This document shows, one piece after another, positions 17,760 through 25,657 of a DNA stretch of 64,000 bases. The notes beneath the pieces were generated by a model that made no database searches, had not been told where the DNA came from, and saw only the letters and a program-made list of their open reading frames with translations. A program made the position numbers and the translations under genes. This stretch comes from JAFNAG01 sp963824985. GTDB taxonomy: Bacteria > Acidobacteriota > UBA6911. How positions within the stretch are numbered: position 1 is the stretch's first letter; each line of letters starts with the position of its first letter. The stretch is taken from the NCBI GenBank assembly GCA_963824985.1, contig CAWGRQ010000043.1, positions 124,001 through 188,000 of the forward strand. Direction: 5' to 3'.

Positions 17760-18777
17760 CCTGTCTTTCCCGGCCTAAACGCAGAGCCCAGCGAATGGCG
17801 GTGATCATACTCTCCGGGCGCGCGCACCCCTGCCCCGCGATCTCGTAGGCCGTGCCGTGATCCACGGAAGTCCGGATGTAAGGAAGGCCGAGGGTCACAT
17901 TCACCGCGGCCCCGAAACCCAGCAGTTTGATCGGTCCCAACCCCTGGTCATGATACAGCGCCAGGACGGCGTCGAACTCTCCCTGCGCAGCGCGGTAGAA
18001 AAGCGTGTCGGCCGGAACCGGCCCCTCAATCGTGACCTGCCGGTAAAGAGCCCGCGCCTTTGCCAGGGCCGGCTCAATCTGCTCCGTCTCCTCCAAGCCA
18101 AGCAACCCGCCCTCGCCGGCATGCGGATTCAGGCCGGCCACCGCAATCCGGCGGCAGGGGAGGCCCAGGCGTGGAAACTCTTCAATCAGGATCGCCAGCT
18201 TTTCCAGCAGCAATTCCGCCGTGATGCGCTCAATCGCAGCGAGCAGAGGCAGGTGGATGGTAGCCAGCACAACTTTCAGGGGATCGGTTAAAAAAGCCAT
18301 TGCGAACCGGGACACCCCGGAGAGGTGCGCCAGGAATTCCGTGTGACCCGGAAATGGGTAGCCGGCCGCATGGAAATACTTCTTGTTCAGCGGCGCCGTC
18401 ACCATCGCGGACAGCCTCAGGTTCCGGCAGGCCCGGTCACACTCCAGGATGTTGTTCGCCGCCGCGGCTCCGCTTTCCGCGCAGCCGCGGCCCGGGAAAA
18501 TGGCATCCCGGCGCGCCGGCACATGAACGATGCCGCGCTTGGGCAAAGGCTCGCCTGCATGCAGAGCTTCCAGGGAAACCGGCACGAAATCACCGGCAAT
18601 TCCCAGGTCGGCCGCCTGGCCGCGCAGGATGTCGATATCGCCAAACAGGAGCAGGCGGCAACGACCGCGGAATTCCGGATTCATGGACGCTCGCAGAGAC
18701 ACCTCCGGGCCAATGCCGGCGGGATCCCCGGTTGTTATACCTATTTGCGGAAGATCTGAATTGGAATTTTCAGGCAT
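17752..18777 (-). CDS. pdxA: 4-hydroxythreonine-4-phosphate dehydrogenase
   Basis: Metal- and NAD-dependent dehydrogenase of DXP-dependent pyridoxal phosphate synthesis. Conserved pieces in order: GITTGDPAGIGPEV at the N-terminus, VTAPLNKKYFHAAG, the metal-ligand PGHTEFLA, NPHAGEGGLLG, and ALYHDQGLGPIKLLGF. These contain the three metal-binding histidines. Length is 341 residues, normal for the family. The PdxA2 subgroup acts on other hydroxy acid phosphates, and sequence alone does not exclude it. The gene converges on pepA, with an eight-base overlap of the 3' ends. Confidence 0.92.
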   Translation of the reverse strand: MPENSNSDLPQIGITTGDPAGIGPEVSLRASMNPEFRGRCRLLLFGDIDILRGQAADLGIAGDFVPVSLEALHAGEPLPKRGIVHVPARRDAIFPGRGCAESGAAAANNILECDRACRNLRLSAMVTAPLNKKYFHAAGYPFPGHTEFLAHLSGVSRFAMAFLTDPLKVVLATIHLPLLAAIERITAELLLEKLAILIEEFPRLGLPCRRIAVAGLNPHAGEGGLLGLEETEQIEPALAKARALYRQVTIEGPVPADTLFYRAAQGEFDAVLALYHDQGLGPIKLLGFGAAVNVTLGLPYIRTSVDHGTAYEIAGQGCARPESMITAIRWALRLGRERQVR

Positions 18778-18878
18778 GCATGGAAAGAACTTTCAGTGCG
18801 CACGGGGGTGATACTTCTCCCCATGTCAGCATGATTTCCATAGTATCGCATCTGGAAGCCGGGATGGCCCGCTCCAGC

Positions 18879-19205
18879 CTACTCAAGATCCACTTCGTCC
18901 GGCTCCATATCTTCGTTCTGCTTGTACATATACTTGATCACATGCTTGAGAATCAGAAGATTGGGCCCATCCTGCCGGTGCACTTTGATGCAGCTGCGAT
19001 CATACCATTCTATGATGCCGCGGATTTCCTCGCCATCCAGAAGCTTGACCACCATCGGTGTCTTAGCCGCCATTTGCTTGATATAATAGTAATTTTCGGC
19101 GTTCGTCACATCTGGGGGGACACGTTTGCGCGGCGCCGCGCTATAGCGAGGCATCTGATCCTTGATCTCAGAAAGGCTTGGTCGGATCAGTTTACGATTA
19201 ACCAT
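18879..19205 (-). CDS. Hfq-like LSm RNA-binding protein with N-terminal extension
   Basis: A 108-residue protein whose second half is an Hfq/Sm fold. The Sm1 part is TPMVVKLLDGEEIRGIIEWY then DRSCIKVH; the Sm2 part is LLILKHVIKYMY, where KHV corresponds to the Lys-His of the Hfq Y-K-H motif. The first 40-odd residues (MVNRKLIRPSLSEIKDQMP, then a basic stretch) are not found in typical Hfq, which is 70-100 residues with any extension at the C-terminus. It probably forms a hexameric ring that pairs small RNAs with mRNAs (inference from family). A minus-strand promoter candidate lies at 19251-19279. Confidence 0.75.
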   Translation of the reverse strand: MVNRKLIRPSLSEIKDQMPRYSAAPRKRVPPDVTNAENYYYIKQMAAKTPMVVKLLDGEEIRGIIEWYDRSCIKVHRQDGPNLLILKHVIKYMYKQNEDMEPDEVDLE

Positions 19206-19250
19206 GAATGCAATCTCCCATCGGGGCGTGAATGTAACTCGACCAGATAA

Positions 19251-19279
19251 ATTATGAGAACTCTAATCCAAAACGCCAA
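19251..19279 (-). promoter_or_regulatory. Possible promoter of the Hfq-like gene
   Basis: Reading the minus strand: TTGGCG (19279-19274), a 17-base spacer, CATAAT (19256-19251). Each hexamer has one or two mismatches to consensus. It lies about 45 bases before the start codon. Confidence 0.4.
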
Positions 19280-19356
19280 TTCACCTTATGGATTCGTAAG
19301 CGATCGGGTTTTTCGGAAATGCCGAATTGCTAAAATAGTAGCGTACAGGTTGTTTT

Positions 19357-19385
19357 TTGACAAGAGAAAAGTAATGCGCTAAATT
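19357..19385 (+). promoter_or_regulatory. Sigma70 promoter of the TPR protein gene
   Basis: TTGACA at 19357-19362, 17 bases, TAAATT at 19380-19385. It is 62 bases ahead of the TPR gene start, whose ribosome site is GGGAGG. Confidence 0.65.
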
Positions 19386-19447
19386 TTGTCAGGCTCTGAT
19401 TTTCCTCAACTTAAGACCGTCCGCATGAAAAGCATAAGGGAGGCATC

Positions 19448-19882
19448 ATGGGGCACAGAAAAACAATACTGAACCTGCTGGTAATTGCGATTCCATTGAT
19501 CGCCCTTGCAGCCCCTGCCGGGGAATCGGCCCAGAAACCCCCGGTGCTGATTCGTGACACCGGGGTGGCGGACGGGAAGGTTGACGCCGAGACGGTCAAG
19601 AAAAAGGAATTCAGTCCCCTCCAGGCTGCAGAGAATTTGAAGATTGGGGATTTTTATCTGAAAAAGAAGAATTATCCTGCGGCCATTCAACGCTACCTGG
19701 ACGCTATCGAGTATCAGCCGAACCTGGTCGCCGCTTATGATGCTCTGGGACGCGCCTATGAAAAGAGCGGCGCTAATGAGAAGGCGCTGGCCGTCTACAA
19801 GGATTTTCTCAAGAAGTATCCCGACTCTCCCAAATCCTCTGACTTCATGTCCAGAAGCGCCCGGCTCGAAAAAAAGAAATAG
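19448..19882 (+). CDS. Secreted TPR-repeat protein
   Basis: A 144-residue exported protein. The signal peptide spans about residues 1-27 (basic start, ILNLLVIAIPLIALAAPAG core). After a short linker come two tetratricopeptide repeats: LKIGDFYLKKKNYPAAIQRY and LGRAYEKSGANEKALAVYKD, then a partial helix with KKYPDSPKSSDF. The layout recalls the BamD/YfiO half of the outer-membrane assembly machine, but the protein is much shorter, so the assignment stays at TPR protein. No lipobox cysteine is visible. The ATG at 19448 has GGGAGG upstream and a good promoter at 19357. Confidence 0.75.
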   Translation: MGHRKTILNLLVIAIPLIALAAPAGESAQKPPVLIRDTGVADGKVDAETVKKKEFSPLQAAENLKIGDFYLKKKNYPAAIQRYLDAIEYQPNLVAAYDALGRAYEKSGANEKALAVYKDFLKKYPDSPKSSDFMSRSARLEKKK

Positions 19883-19908
19883 CCTGCCTTATTCCTGAAT
19901 AGAGCAAG

Positions 19909-20898
19909 TCAGCGGGCGGTTTCCGACAAGAACAGCGCTTCAAGCGCCAGTTGTCGGTTGGCATTTTGCTGCAGGGCGATCTTTAAATTCCCGAGAGCTT
20001 CGAGGGCCCCCACGACCTTGAGGCGCCGGGTCGACTGGGCTAAACGGGTCAGTTCCTCGGCAATATCGAGCTGGCCTATCCGGTGAGGAGCCACCAGGGC
20101 ATAATAGACATCCTGCAGCAGGGTGTTGGCCATTTCCACCCACTCCAGGAAATCCACTTTGTCCTTTACAATTCCCGCGGCCAGGGCGCTGGCTTGCGAA
20201 AACCGGCCCTTCTGGAGAAGCAATGATACAAATCGGAGCGCCAGCTGTCTCAATTCGCGAATGCGCCCGGCATCGAATGTCAGCGCGGCACCCAGGCTGC
20301 CATTGCTGAAAACCGCGGCCATTCGAGCGTCCTCAGGCTTACGACCTTCCACTAACTGCAAATGGCCGGCGATCACATCTTCGGCTATGGGCCCGAACTG
20401 AAGCATTCTGGCTCGCGACCGGATGGTGCCGAGAAGCAGGTAGGGTTGTGTCGTCACCAGGATGAGCACCGAACGGCTGGGGGGTTCTTCCAGAGTCTTC
20501 AGCAGGCAGTTCTGCGCGTCCGCCCGCATCTGATCGGCTCCATCCAGGATCATGACGCGATACAGCGCTTCAAAGGGCTGGAAGGCGATTTCCCCGATAA
20601 GGTCGCGCACCTGATCGATCTTGATATAGGCCCCGTCCGGTTGGATGATCCGGACGTCGGGGTGCGCGCCGGCGATAATTTTCCGGCAACTGCTGCAGGC
20701 GTTACACGCGGCGCGATTGGCGGGTTTAAGGCAATTCAGATGCCGGGCGAGGAGATCCGCGAGTGTCCGCTTTCCTACTCCCGGCGGGCCACCGAAGATC
20801 ATGGCATGGGGCAGACGGCCCCTCTCCACGGCCCGTTGCAGAATCTCCACGACGCGATGGTTGCCAATGAAGGTGTCAAATCTCAGATCGCCTTTCAT
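19909..20898 (-). CDS. holB: DNA polymerase III subunit delta'
   Basis: Clamp-loader AAA+ subunit that helps load the sliding clamp. The Walker A is FGGPPGVGKRTLADLLA; the zinc-binding cysteines follow in CNACSSCRK with an earlier Cys in HLNCLKPANRAAC. Walker B-like VMILDGADQM, KTLEEPP and IRSRARML (the SRC-region equivalent) complete the module. Length is 329 residues. The start at 20898 (MKGDLRFDTFIG) overlaps the tmk stop as ATGA, showing translational coupling; the frame continues 12 codons further upstream but without a ribosome site. Confidence 0.88.
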   Translation of the reverse strand: MKGDLRFDTFIGNHRVVEILQRAVERGRLPHAMIFGGPPGVGKRTLADLLARHLNCLKPANRAACNACSSCRKIIAGAHPDVRIIQPDGAYIKIDQVRDLIGEIAFQPFEALYRVMILDGADQMRADAQNCLLKTLEEPPSRSVLILVTTQPYLLLGTIRSRARMLQFGPIAEDVIAGHLQLVEGRKPEDARMAAVFSNGSLGAALTFDAGRIRELRQLALRFVSLLLQKGRFSQASALAAGIVKDKVDFLEWVEMANTLLQDVYYALVAPHRIGQLDIAEELTRLAQSTRRLKVVGALEALGNLKIALQQNANRQLALEALFLSETAR

Positions 20899-21551
20899 AA
20901 GTTCAGGTCTCCGAGTCCAGGGAAACCGTACCATGCAGCGAGGAGCGCTTCGACCCGGCCAAAAACTTCCTCGGGCGTCCCAGCGGCATCGACGATACTG
21001 ATTCGGTTGGGCGCCGATTTCGCCAGAGCGAGATAAGCTGCGCGCACATCATGATGAAACGACAGGTCTTCCGCTTCGAACCGGCCCTCCGTTCCAGTGG
21101 CATCAACGGCCTGATTGCGCCGACGGGCGCGAGCCAGCCCGACCTCCGGCGCCAGATCCAACAGGATCGTTTTATCGGGTTCCGGAATCGACAACAGCGT
21201 GGCAAGTCTGTCTATTGCAGCCGACGGCACGCGCCGGGCAGCTCCTTGATAGGCCCGGGTCGCATCGTGGTATCGATCCGAGAGCACGGTAATGCCGCGC
21301 TGGAGTGCGGGTTCGATAAGCTCCCGCAGGTGCTGGTACCGATCCGCCAGATACAGGAGCAATTCGCTCATCGGCTCCCGCGGCGGCCCGCCGGCATGCA
21401 GAAGCACCTGGCGAACCGCGGCGCCGAAAGCGGTCCCCCCAGGCTCGCGCGTGCGCAGGCAGGGCACACCCCTGCCGGTGAGGTACGCCTCCGCGCGGGT
21501 GATTTGCAGACTCTTTCCCGAACCCTCAATCCCTTCAAATGTGATAAACAT
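20895..21551 (-). CDS. tmk: Thymidylate kinase
   Basis: Phosphorylates dTMP to dTDP. The P-loop is FEGIEGSGKSLQ at residues 4-15, followed by RTREPGGTAFG and the DR[YFH] motif SDRYHDATRAYQGA. The LID region is RRRNQAVDATGTEGRFEAED. Length is 218 residues, normal. The ATG at 21551 starts MFITFEGIEGSG directly; the frame remains open about 68 codons further upstream but that part would overlap the divergent yggS gene region and is not family sequence. Translationally coupled to holB, a common bacterial pair. Confidence 0.92.
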   Translation of the reverse strand: MFITFEGIEGSGKSLQITRAEAYLTGRGVPCLRTREPGGTAFGAAVRQVLLHAGGPPREPMSELLLYLADRYQHLRELIEPALQRGITVLSDRYHDATRAYQGAARRVPSAAIDRLATLLSIPEPDKTILLDLAPEVGLARARRRNQAVDATGTEGRFEAEDLSFHHDVRAAYLALAKSAPNRISIVDAAGTPEEVFGRVEALLAAWYGFPGLGDLNL

Positions 21552-21715
21552 GTCCCGTTCTTGCCTGATCCTAAGAAAGCCTCTAGAATTCAAACGGCAT
21601 TGCCGCACACTGGCAATGTAACAAACAGCCGGAAGCGAGACAACCCCGATCCGCTGGAAGTGAGTTGTTCGCTGCCACCGGCTGACAACAGCCTGCTGTC
21701 TCGAGGGCCAGTCCA

Positions 21716-22456
21716 ATGAATGAGATTGAAGAGAACCTGCGGAGCGTCCGCGCACAACTCGTTCACGCTGCTGCTGCCTGCGGCCGGAATCCGGAGGAAG
21801 TCACGCTTATCGCCGTCAGCAAGACCTTTGGGCAGGAGAGCATCCTGCCCGCAATTGCCGCCGGCCAGCTTCACTTCGGCGAAAATCGCATCCAGGAGGC
21901 AGAATCCAAACTCCCCGGCTTCCAGAAGATGGCTCACCTCAAATGGCACATGATCGGCCACCTGCAATCCAACAAGGCCAGGCGCGCTGCAGAGCTCTTT
22001 GATTTCGTTCACTCACTCGACAGCATCAAACTGGCAAGAAAGCTCAGCCAGGCAGCCATCGAAATCGGTAAGACGCTGCCGGTGCTGATACAAGTAGACC
22101 TGGGGCTGGAAACAACCAAATTCGGCACTGAGCAGAGCCAGGTTGCCGATTTGGTCGCCGCCATCCTGAATCTGAACGGCCTCCACCTGCAGGGGCTCAT
22201 GACCATCCCACCGTTCTTCGATAATCCGGAAGAGTCCCGCCCCTATTTTGCCGCTCTGCGAGAACTGCGCGATGCTCTCCAGGCAGATCAGGCAGGGTGC
22301 CTGGGAAACGGCGAACTCTCGATGGGAATGAGCCATGATTTTGAGGTGGCCATCGAGGAGGGTGCTACCATGGTACGGATTGGAACCGCCATATTCGGAC
22401 AACGCCCCCGATATCTGCCTCAGCCCCAAAATGCAGAAAGCGATCTCCAGTCTTGA
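21716..22456 (+). CDS. YggS family pyridoxal phosphate homeostasis protein
   Basis: A cytosolic PLP-binding protein thought to buffer or deliver free PLP rather than catalyse. Family hallmarks in order: ATLIAVSKTFGQ-like strand with the PLP lysine (LIAVSKTFG), QLHFGENRIQEA, LKWHMIGHLQSNKARRAAE, VHSLDSIKLA, VLIQVDLG, GLMTIPPF, and the phosphate-binding SMGMSHDFEVAIEEGATMVRIG (quoted here in two parts: SMGMSHDFEVAIEEG and TMVRIGTAIFG). Length is 246 residues. It is divergent from tmk with 164 bp between the starts. Confidence 0.92.
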   Translation: MNEIEENLRSVRAQLVHAAAACGRNPEEVTLIAVSKTFGQESILPAIAAGQLHFGENRIQEAESKLPGFQKMAHLKWHMIGHLQSNKARRAAELFDFVHSLDSIKLARKLSQAAIEIGKTLPVLIQVDLGLETTKFGTEQSQVADLVAAILNLNGLHLQGLMTIPPFFDNPEESRPYFAALRELRDALQADQAGCLGNGELSMGMSHDFEVAIEEGATMVRIGTAIFGQRPRYLPQPQNAESDLQS

Positions 22457-22794
22457 GATTCCTTGCCAGATCCAGCCAGGTGCCCCTACCGGCCCTGATT
22501 CTCTTGACGGATGGCTCCACCTGGGAATTACCCGCCTCACCGGCTGGTTACAGAATCGACCTTCCCCTCCTGACGAGAAGCGGCTCCCATCGAATTCTGA
22601 TCCAAGACTTCACATATGGCCGTGCAGGATGTGCAAATCATGTGAAAATGATTTTCATAATACCCAATTAAATAAAGATAAGAAAAGGGTTAGTGCACAT
22701 TCTCCCCAGTGCTTCCGGCTGTGAATAACTACCTTGGCCAAAACTGGATCAGACGGTGAAAAACTGCTCATGTTGACGAGCGCGTAATTCACAT
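22457..22794. other. Convergent intergenic region with Fur-box-like palindrome
   Basis: 338 bp between two converging genes. A rightward 72-codon frame (22453-22671) starts inside yggS and matches nothing known, so it is not called. The right half is A/T-rich and includes the palindrome listed at 22643-22657. Confidence 0.5.
22643..22657. promoter_or_regulatory. Fur-box-like palindrome
   Basis: TGAAAAT-G-ATTTTCA is a perfect 7-1-7 inverted repeat and differs from the TGATAAT-n-ATTATCA consensus at one position per arm. It is not upstream of any protein gene; both neighbours end here. If functional it would control a short untranslated RNA running right, or it is a chance A/T palindrome. Confidence 0.4.
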
Positions 22795-23652
22795 TCAGTA
22801 CTTGCCCGGCGGCCGGATTGTCTTGGGATCCCCTTTTCTGCGGAAGGCCTGGAGATTGTAAGCTACACCGATAGTAATTCCATAAGCGGGGCTATAGTGT
22901 TCGAGGCCGGCAACGCCGGCAACATCCCAACTCCAGGCGCCAAATCTGAGACGGGTTCCGATTTGAACTTGGGAAAGGCTTTCATTGCCGATCCGTTCCG
23001 GTCCGGTCCGCCCATGGAACTCTCCGACCAGATCCAGATTATTGCGGACCGGCAGGATGAAGCCGGCCCCATAAGTGATCATGTCTGCCTGGGAGTTCGC
23101 CTGTACCGGCGAGCCCAGAATCGCCAGGCCGAGGTTCCCCAGCACCTGTGCCCGGCCGGCACGCTTCGACAGCAGAATGCGCGCGTAAAATTTGGTTTCA
23201 TCGGTACCCAGGCCGCTCTCGTTGGAAGCATTGGGGAGTTGAACCGCAAACTGGAAGCCCAGGGCGGGACGCGCACCTTTTTCGCCGGCAAGCTTCAGCT
23301 TGGTCCCGAGGATCAGGTCGCCGAAATCACTGGTGGAATCGCCGTTGATCTTCGGAGAAATCACTGCCGGCGTCCTTCGTGCCACCGTGAGGAAATCACG
23401 CATAACACCCGAAATCTGGAATTCCGCATATTCCCCCACACCGACGCGGATGGTTGTCACCCCCAAACGCATCAGGTCGCCTTCCAGTCCGGACAGGGAA
23501 TAGCGCTGGCGGTGGAGGAATTCCACGCCCACGTTGACCTGGACCTGCCCGAGGTTCAACAGTTCAGTATTCTCTGTCCTGAGCGGCAGTTCCTGCGCCC
23601 ATACGGGAGCCGCCGCCAGGATCACAGGGAGAACCAACCACCATCTGCTCAC
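22795..23652 (-). CDS. Predicted outer-membrane beta-barrel / transporter-like protein
   Basis: A 285-residue exported protein of unknown role. The signal peptide spans about residues 1-20 (WWLVLPVILAAAPVWAQ). The rest is built of alternating amphipathic beta strands ending in an aromatic-hydrophobic pattern (RLRFGAWSWDVAGVAGLEHY; GITIGVAYNLQAF), as in outer-membrane barrels, and includes DFGDLILGTKLKL. It resembles proteins annotated as phenol-degradation MetA-like or transporter-like barrels, but I cannot assign a substrate. The GTG at 23652 is chosen because AAGGGGGGAA lies just upstream and the signal peptide starts there. Confidence 0.65.
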   Translation of the reverse strand: MSRWWLVLPVILAAAPVWAQELPLRTENTELLNLGQVQVNVGVEFLHRQRYSLSGLEGDLMRLGVTTIRVGVGEYAEFQISGVMRDFLTVARRTPAVISPKINGDSTSDFGDLILGTKLKLAGEKGARPALGFQFAVQLPNASNESGLGTDETKFYARILLSKRAGRAQVLGNLGLAILGSPVQANSQADMITYGAGFILPVRNNLDLVGEFHGRTGPERIGNESLSQVQIGTRLRFGAWSWDVAGVAGLEHYSPAYGITIGVAYNLQAFRRKGDPKTIRPPGKY

Positions 23653-23776
23653 GCTTCCCCCCTTTCCGGCACGATGAGGAACGCAAAGTGGGATGTAAAG
23701 CACGGGACCCACGCCGGCTCAGCATACACGAATCGAGAACCGATATCAGCGCCTTTGGATCTGTTGCCAGTATTCC

Positions 23777-24520
23777 TTAACAGGCCCTTTGCCGATCTTC
23801 GAGCAGGAATTGGAAGATGGCAATGGCGGCAAGGCATGCGGTCTCCGCTCTGAGGATTCCCGATCCCAGATTGACCAGACGAAACCCCGCCAGGGCAGCT
23901 GCCTCCGTCTCGCCGGCATCCCATCCGCCTTCGGGCCCGACGCAGAGGAGCACCTGATCTCCGACAGCAGCATCACTTTTCAGGCGTTCGGGCGCCTGTT
24001 CACTGAGCATGATCCGGCTGCAGGTGGAATACTCCTGCTCGGCCAGGAATTGATCGAAGGTCATGGGCGTTTGGATATCCGGCACTGTCAGGCGGCGGCT
24101 CTGTTTGCAGGCCTCCCGAACGATTCGCTGCCAGCGCTGCATTCGCGCCGTCACGCGGGCGGTTGGGATATGAGCAGCGGTGAAGCGCGTTACCAGCGGC
24201 AGAAATCGGGCGACGCCGAGCTCGGTCCCCTTCTGCAGAATCCATTCGAATCGGTCCGGTTTTATGAGGGCGGTGGCGAGAACGAGAGCCGTTCCAGGAG
24301 GATTGGCGGACTCAAGTCGGGCAAGCCCGCCGATTCGGATTTCCGCATCCCGGGATTCGATCCTCCCTGAGTAGGCGCCCCCCTCCCCGTCGAACAGCTC
24401 CACCTCTTCCCCGGCGCCAAGACGGAGAACCGTGCGCAGATGGTGTGCCTGATCGGGAGTGAGCGTAGCTATCCCGCCCCGGATCTGATCTTTTGGAATA
24501 AAAAAGCGCCTTCGGGGCAT
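23777..24520 (-). CDS. rsmE: 16S rRNA (uracil-1498-N3)-methyltransferase
   Basis: SPOUT-family methyltransferase modifying U1498 of 16S rRNA in the decoding region. N-terminal PUA-like domain about residues 1-70 (RRFFIPKDQI, AHHLRTVLRLGAGEEVELFDG). The knotted SAM-binding domain has VLATALIKPDRFEWILQKGT (residues about 79-98), ELGVARFLPLVT, VLLCVGPEGGWDAGE and the SAM-loop LGSGILRAETA. Length is 247 residues. The ATG at 24520 begins MPRRRFF; a GTG six bases upstream is also possible. It follows dnaJ by nine bases, a common arrangement in which rsmE ends the heat-shock operon. Confidence 0.92.
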   Translation of the reverse strand: MPRRRFFIPKDQIRGGIATLTPDQAHHLRTVLRLGAGEEVELFDGEGGAYSGRIESRDAEIRIGGLARLESANPPGTALVLATALIKPDRFEWILQKGTELGVARFLPLVTRFTAAHIPTARVTARMQRWQRIVREACKQSRRLTVPDIQTPMTFDQFLAEQEYSTCSRIMLSEQAPERLKSDAAVGDQVLLCVGPEGGWDAGETEAAALAGFRLVNLGSGILRAETACLAAIAIFQFLLEDRQRAC

Positions 24521-24529
24521 GGGCACCGG

Positions 24530-25642
24530 CTACCCGAAGATATCTTTTACCTTCTCGAAGATATTGCGTTCGTGGGAGATTTCGTCGTCTTTGTTCAGTT
24601 TTGCGAGGCTCTCAAAAAGGAGTCTCTGTTCCTTGTTGATCTTGGTGGGGATCACGACATTCACGGTAACAAACTGGTCGCCCCTCCCCCGTTCGTTCAG
24701 ACTGACAATGCCTTTGTTGCGGAGGCGGAATACGGTCCCGCTTTGGGTACCTTCCGGGATTTTCACTTTCTCCTCCCCCTCCAGGGTTGGGACGGAGATT
24801 TCGGCGCCCAGCACGGCCTGTGTGATGCCGATGGGGATCTGGCAATAAATGTTGCTCCCCTGCCTCTGGAAAAACGGATGATCTTCCAGGTAGATCACCA
24901 CGTACAGGTCACCGGATGGACCGCCCCGATTACCGGCTTCCCCCTCACCCTGGATGCGCAATCGCGATCCGTTATCCACTCCCGCAGGAATCTTGAGTTC
25001 CAGAACCCGCTCCTTGCGCAGATGCCCCCGGCCATGACAGGTCTCGCAGGGATCGCGAATGATACGCCCTTCGCCGTTGCACTGGCCGCAGGTGCGGCTG
25101 ATCGAGAAAAATCCCTGTTGATAGCGCACCTGCCCGGTACCCTGGCAGGCCGGACAGTTGATCGGGCTTTTCCCCTTGGCTGTACCCTGGCCGCCACAAG
25201 TGCCGCAAGTCTCCTGGCGCGGAATCTTGATCTTCGTCTTCAGGCCGAAGGCGGCATCGCGAAAAGATATTTTCAGGTCATAGCGCAGGTCGGCCCCACG
25301 TTCGGGACCGCGCCGGCGCCTGGCCCCCCCGAACAGGTCGCCGAACCCGAAGAAATCCCCCAGAATGTCACCAAAATCGCTGAAAGTCGCCGGGTCGAAG
25401 CCGCCGAAACCGCCCTGCATCCCGTTATGACCGAAGTGGTCGTAGCGACTCCGTTTATCGGAATCGCTCAAAACGCTGTAGGCTTCTGCGGCTTCCTTAA
25501 ACTTTTCCTCGGCTTCTTTGCTGCCCGGGTTTTTATCGGGATGATATTTGACCGCCAGCTTGCGGTACGCGCTCTTGATCTCCTGTTCAGAAGCCTCGCG
25601 CGCGATCCCCAAAACTTCGTAATAGTCTCTTTTCTGACCCAA
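24530..25642 (-). CDS. dnaJ: Chaperone protein DnaJ
   Basis: Hsp40 co-chaperone that delivers substrates to DnaK and stimulates its ATPase. The J domain is at residues 5-70 with HPD in VKYHPDKNPG. A Gly/Phe-rich linker follows (GHNGMQGGFGGFDPATFS). The four zinc-finger repeats are CGTCGGQG, CPACQGTG, CGQCNGEG and CETCHGRG. The C-terminal substrate domains end in LAKLNKDDEIS. Length is 370 residues. The start appears to be TTG at 25642 (MGQKRDYYEVLG) with GGAG nine bases upstream; no ATG fits. The gene lies 15 bp downstream of dnaK. Confidence 0.95.
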   Translation of the reverse strand: MGQKRDYYEVLGIAREASEQEIKSAYRKLAVKYHPDKNPGSKEAEEKFKEAAEAYSVLSDSDKRSRYDHFGHNGMQGGFGGFDPATFSDFGDILGDFFGFGDLFGGARRRRGPERGADLRYDLKISFRDAAFGLKTKIKIPRQETCGTCGGQGTAKGKSPINCPACQGTGQVRYQQGFFSISRTCGQCNGEGRIIRDPCETCHGRGHLRKERVLELKIPAGVDNGSRLRIQGEGEAGNRGGPSGDLYVVIYLEDHPFFQRQGSNIYCQIPIGITQAVLGAEISVPTLEGEEKVKIPEGTQSGTVFRLRNKGIVSLNERGRGDQFVTVNVVIPTKINKEQRLLFESLAKLNKDDEISHERNIFEKVKDIFG

Positions 25643-25657
25643 AAACGATGCTCCGCT

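Noticed and set aside
22453..22671. A 72-codon rightward frame after yggS
   Set aside because: It starts inside yggS, lacks a ribosome site and resembles no family; the palindrome and A/T-rich sequence explain the region better.
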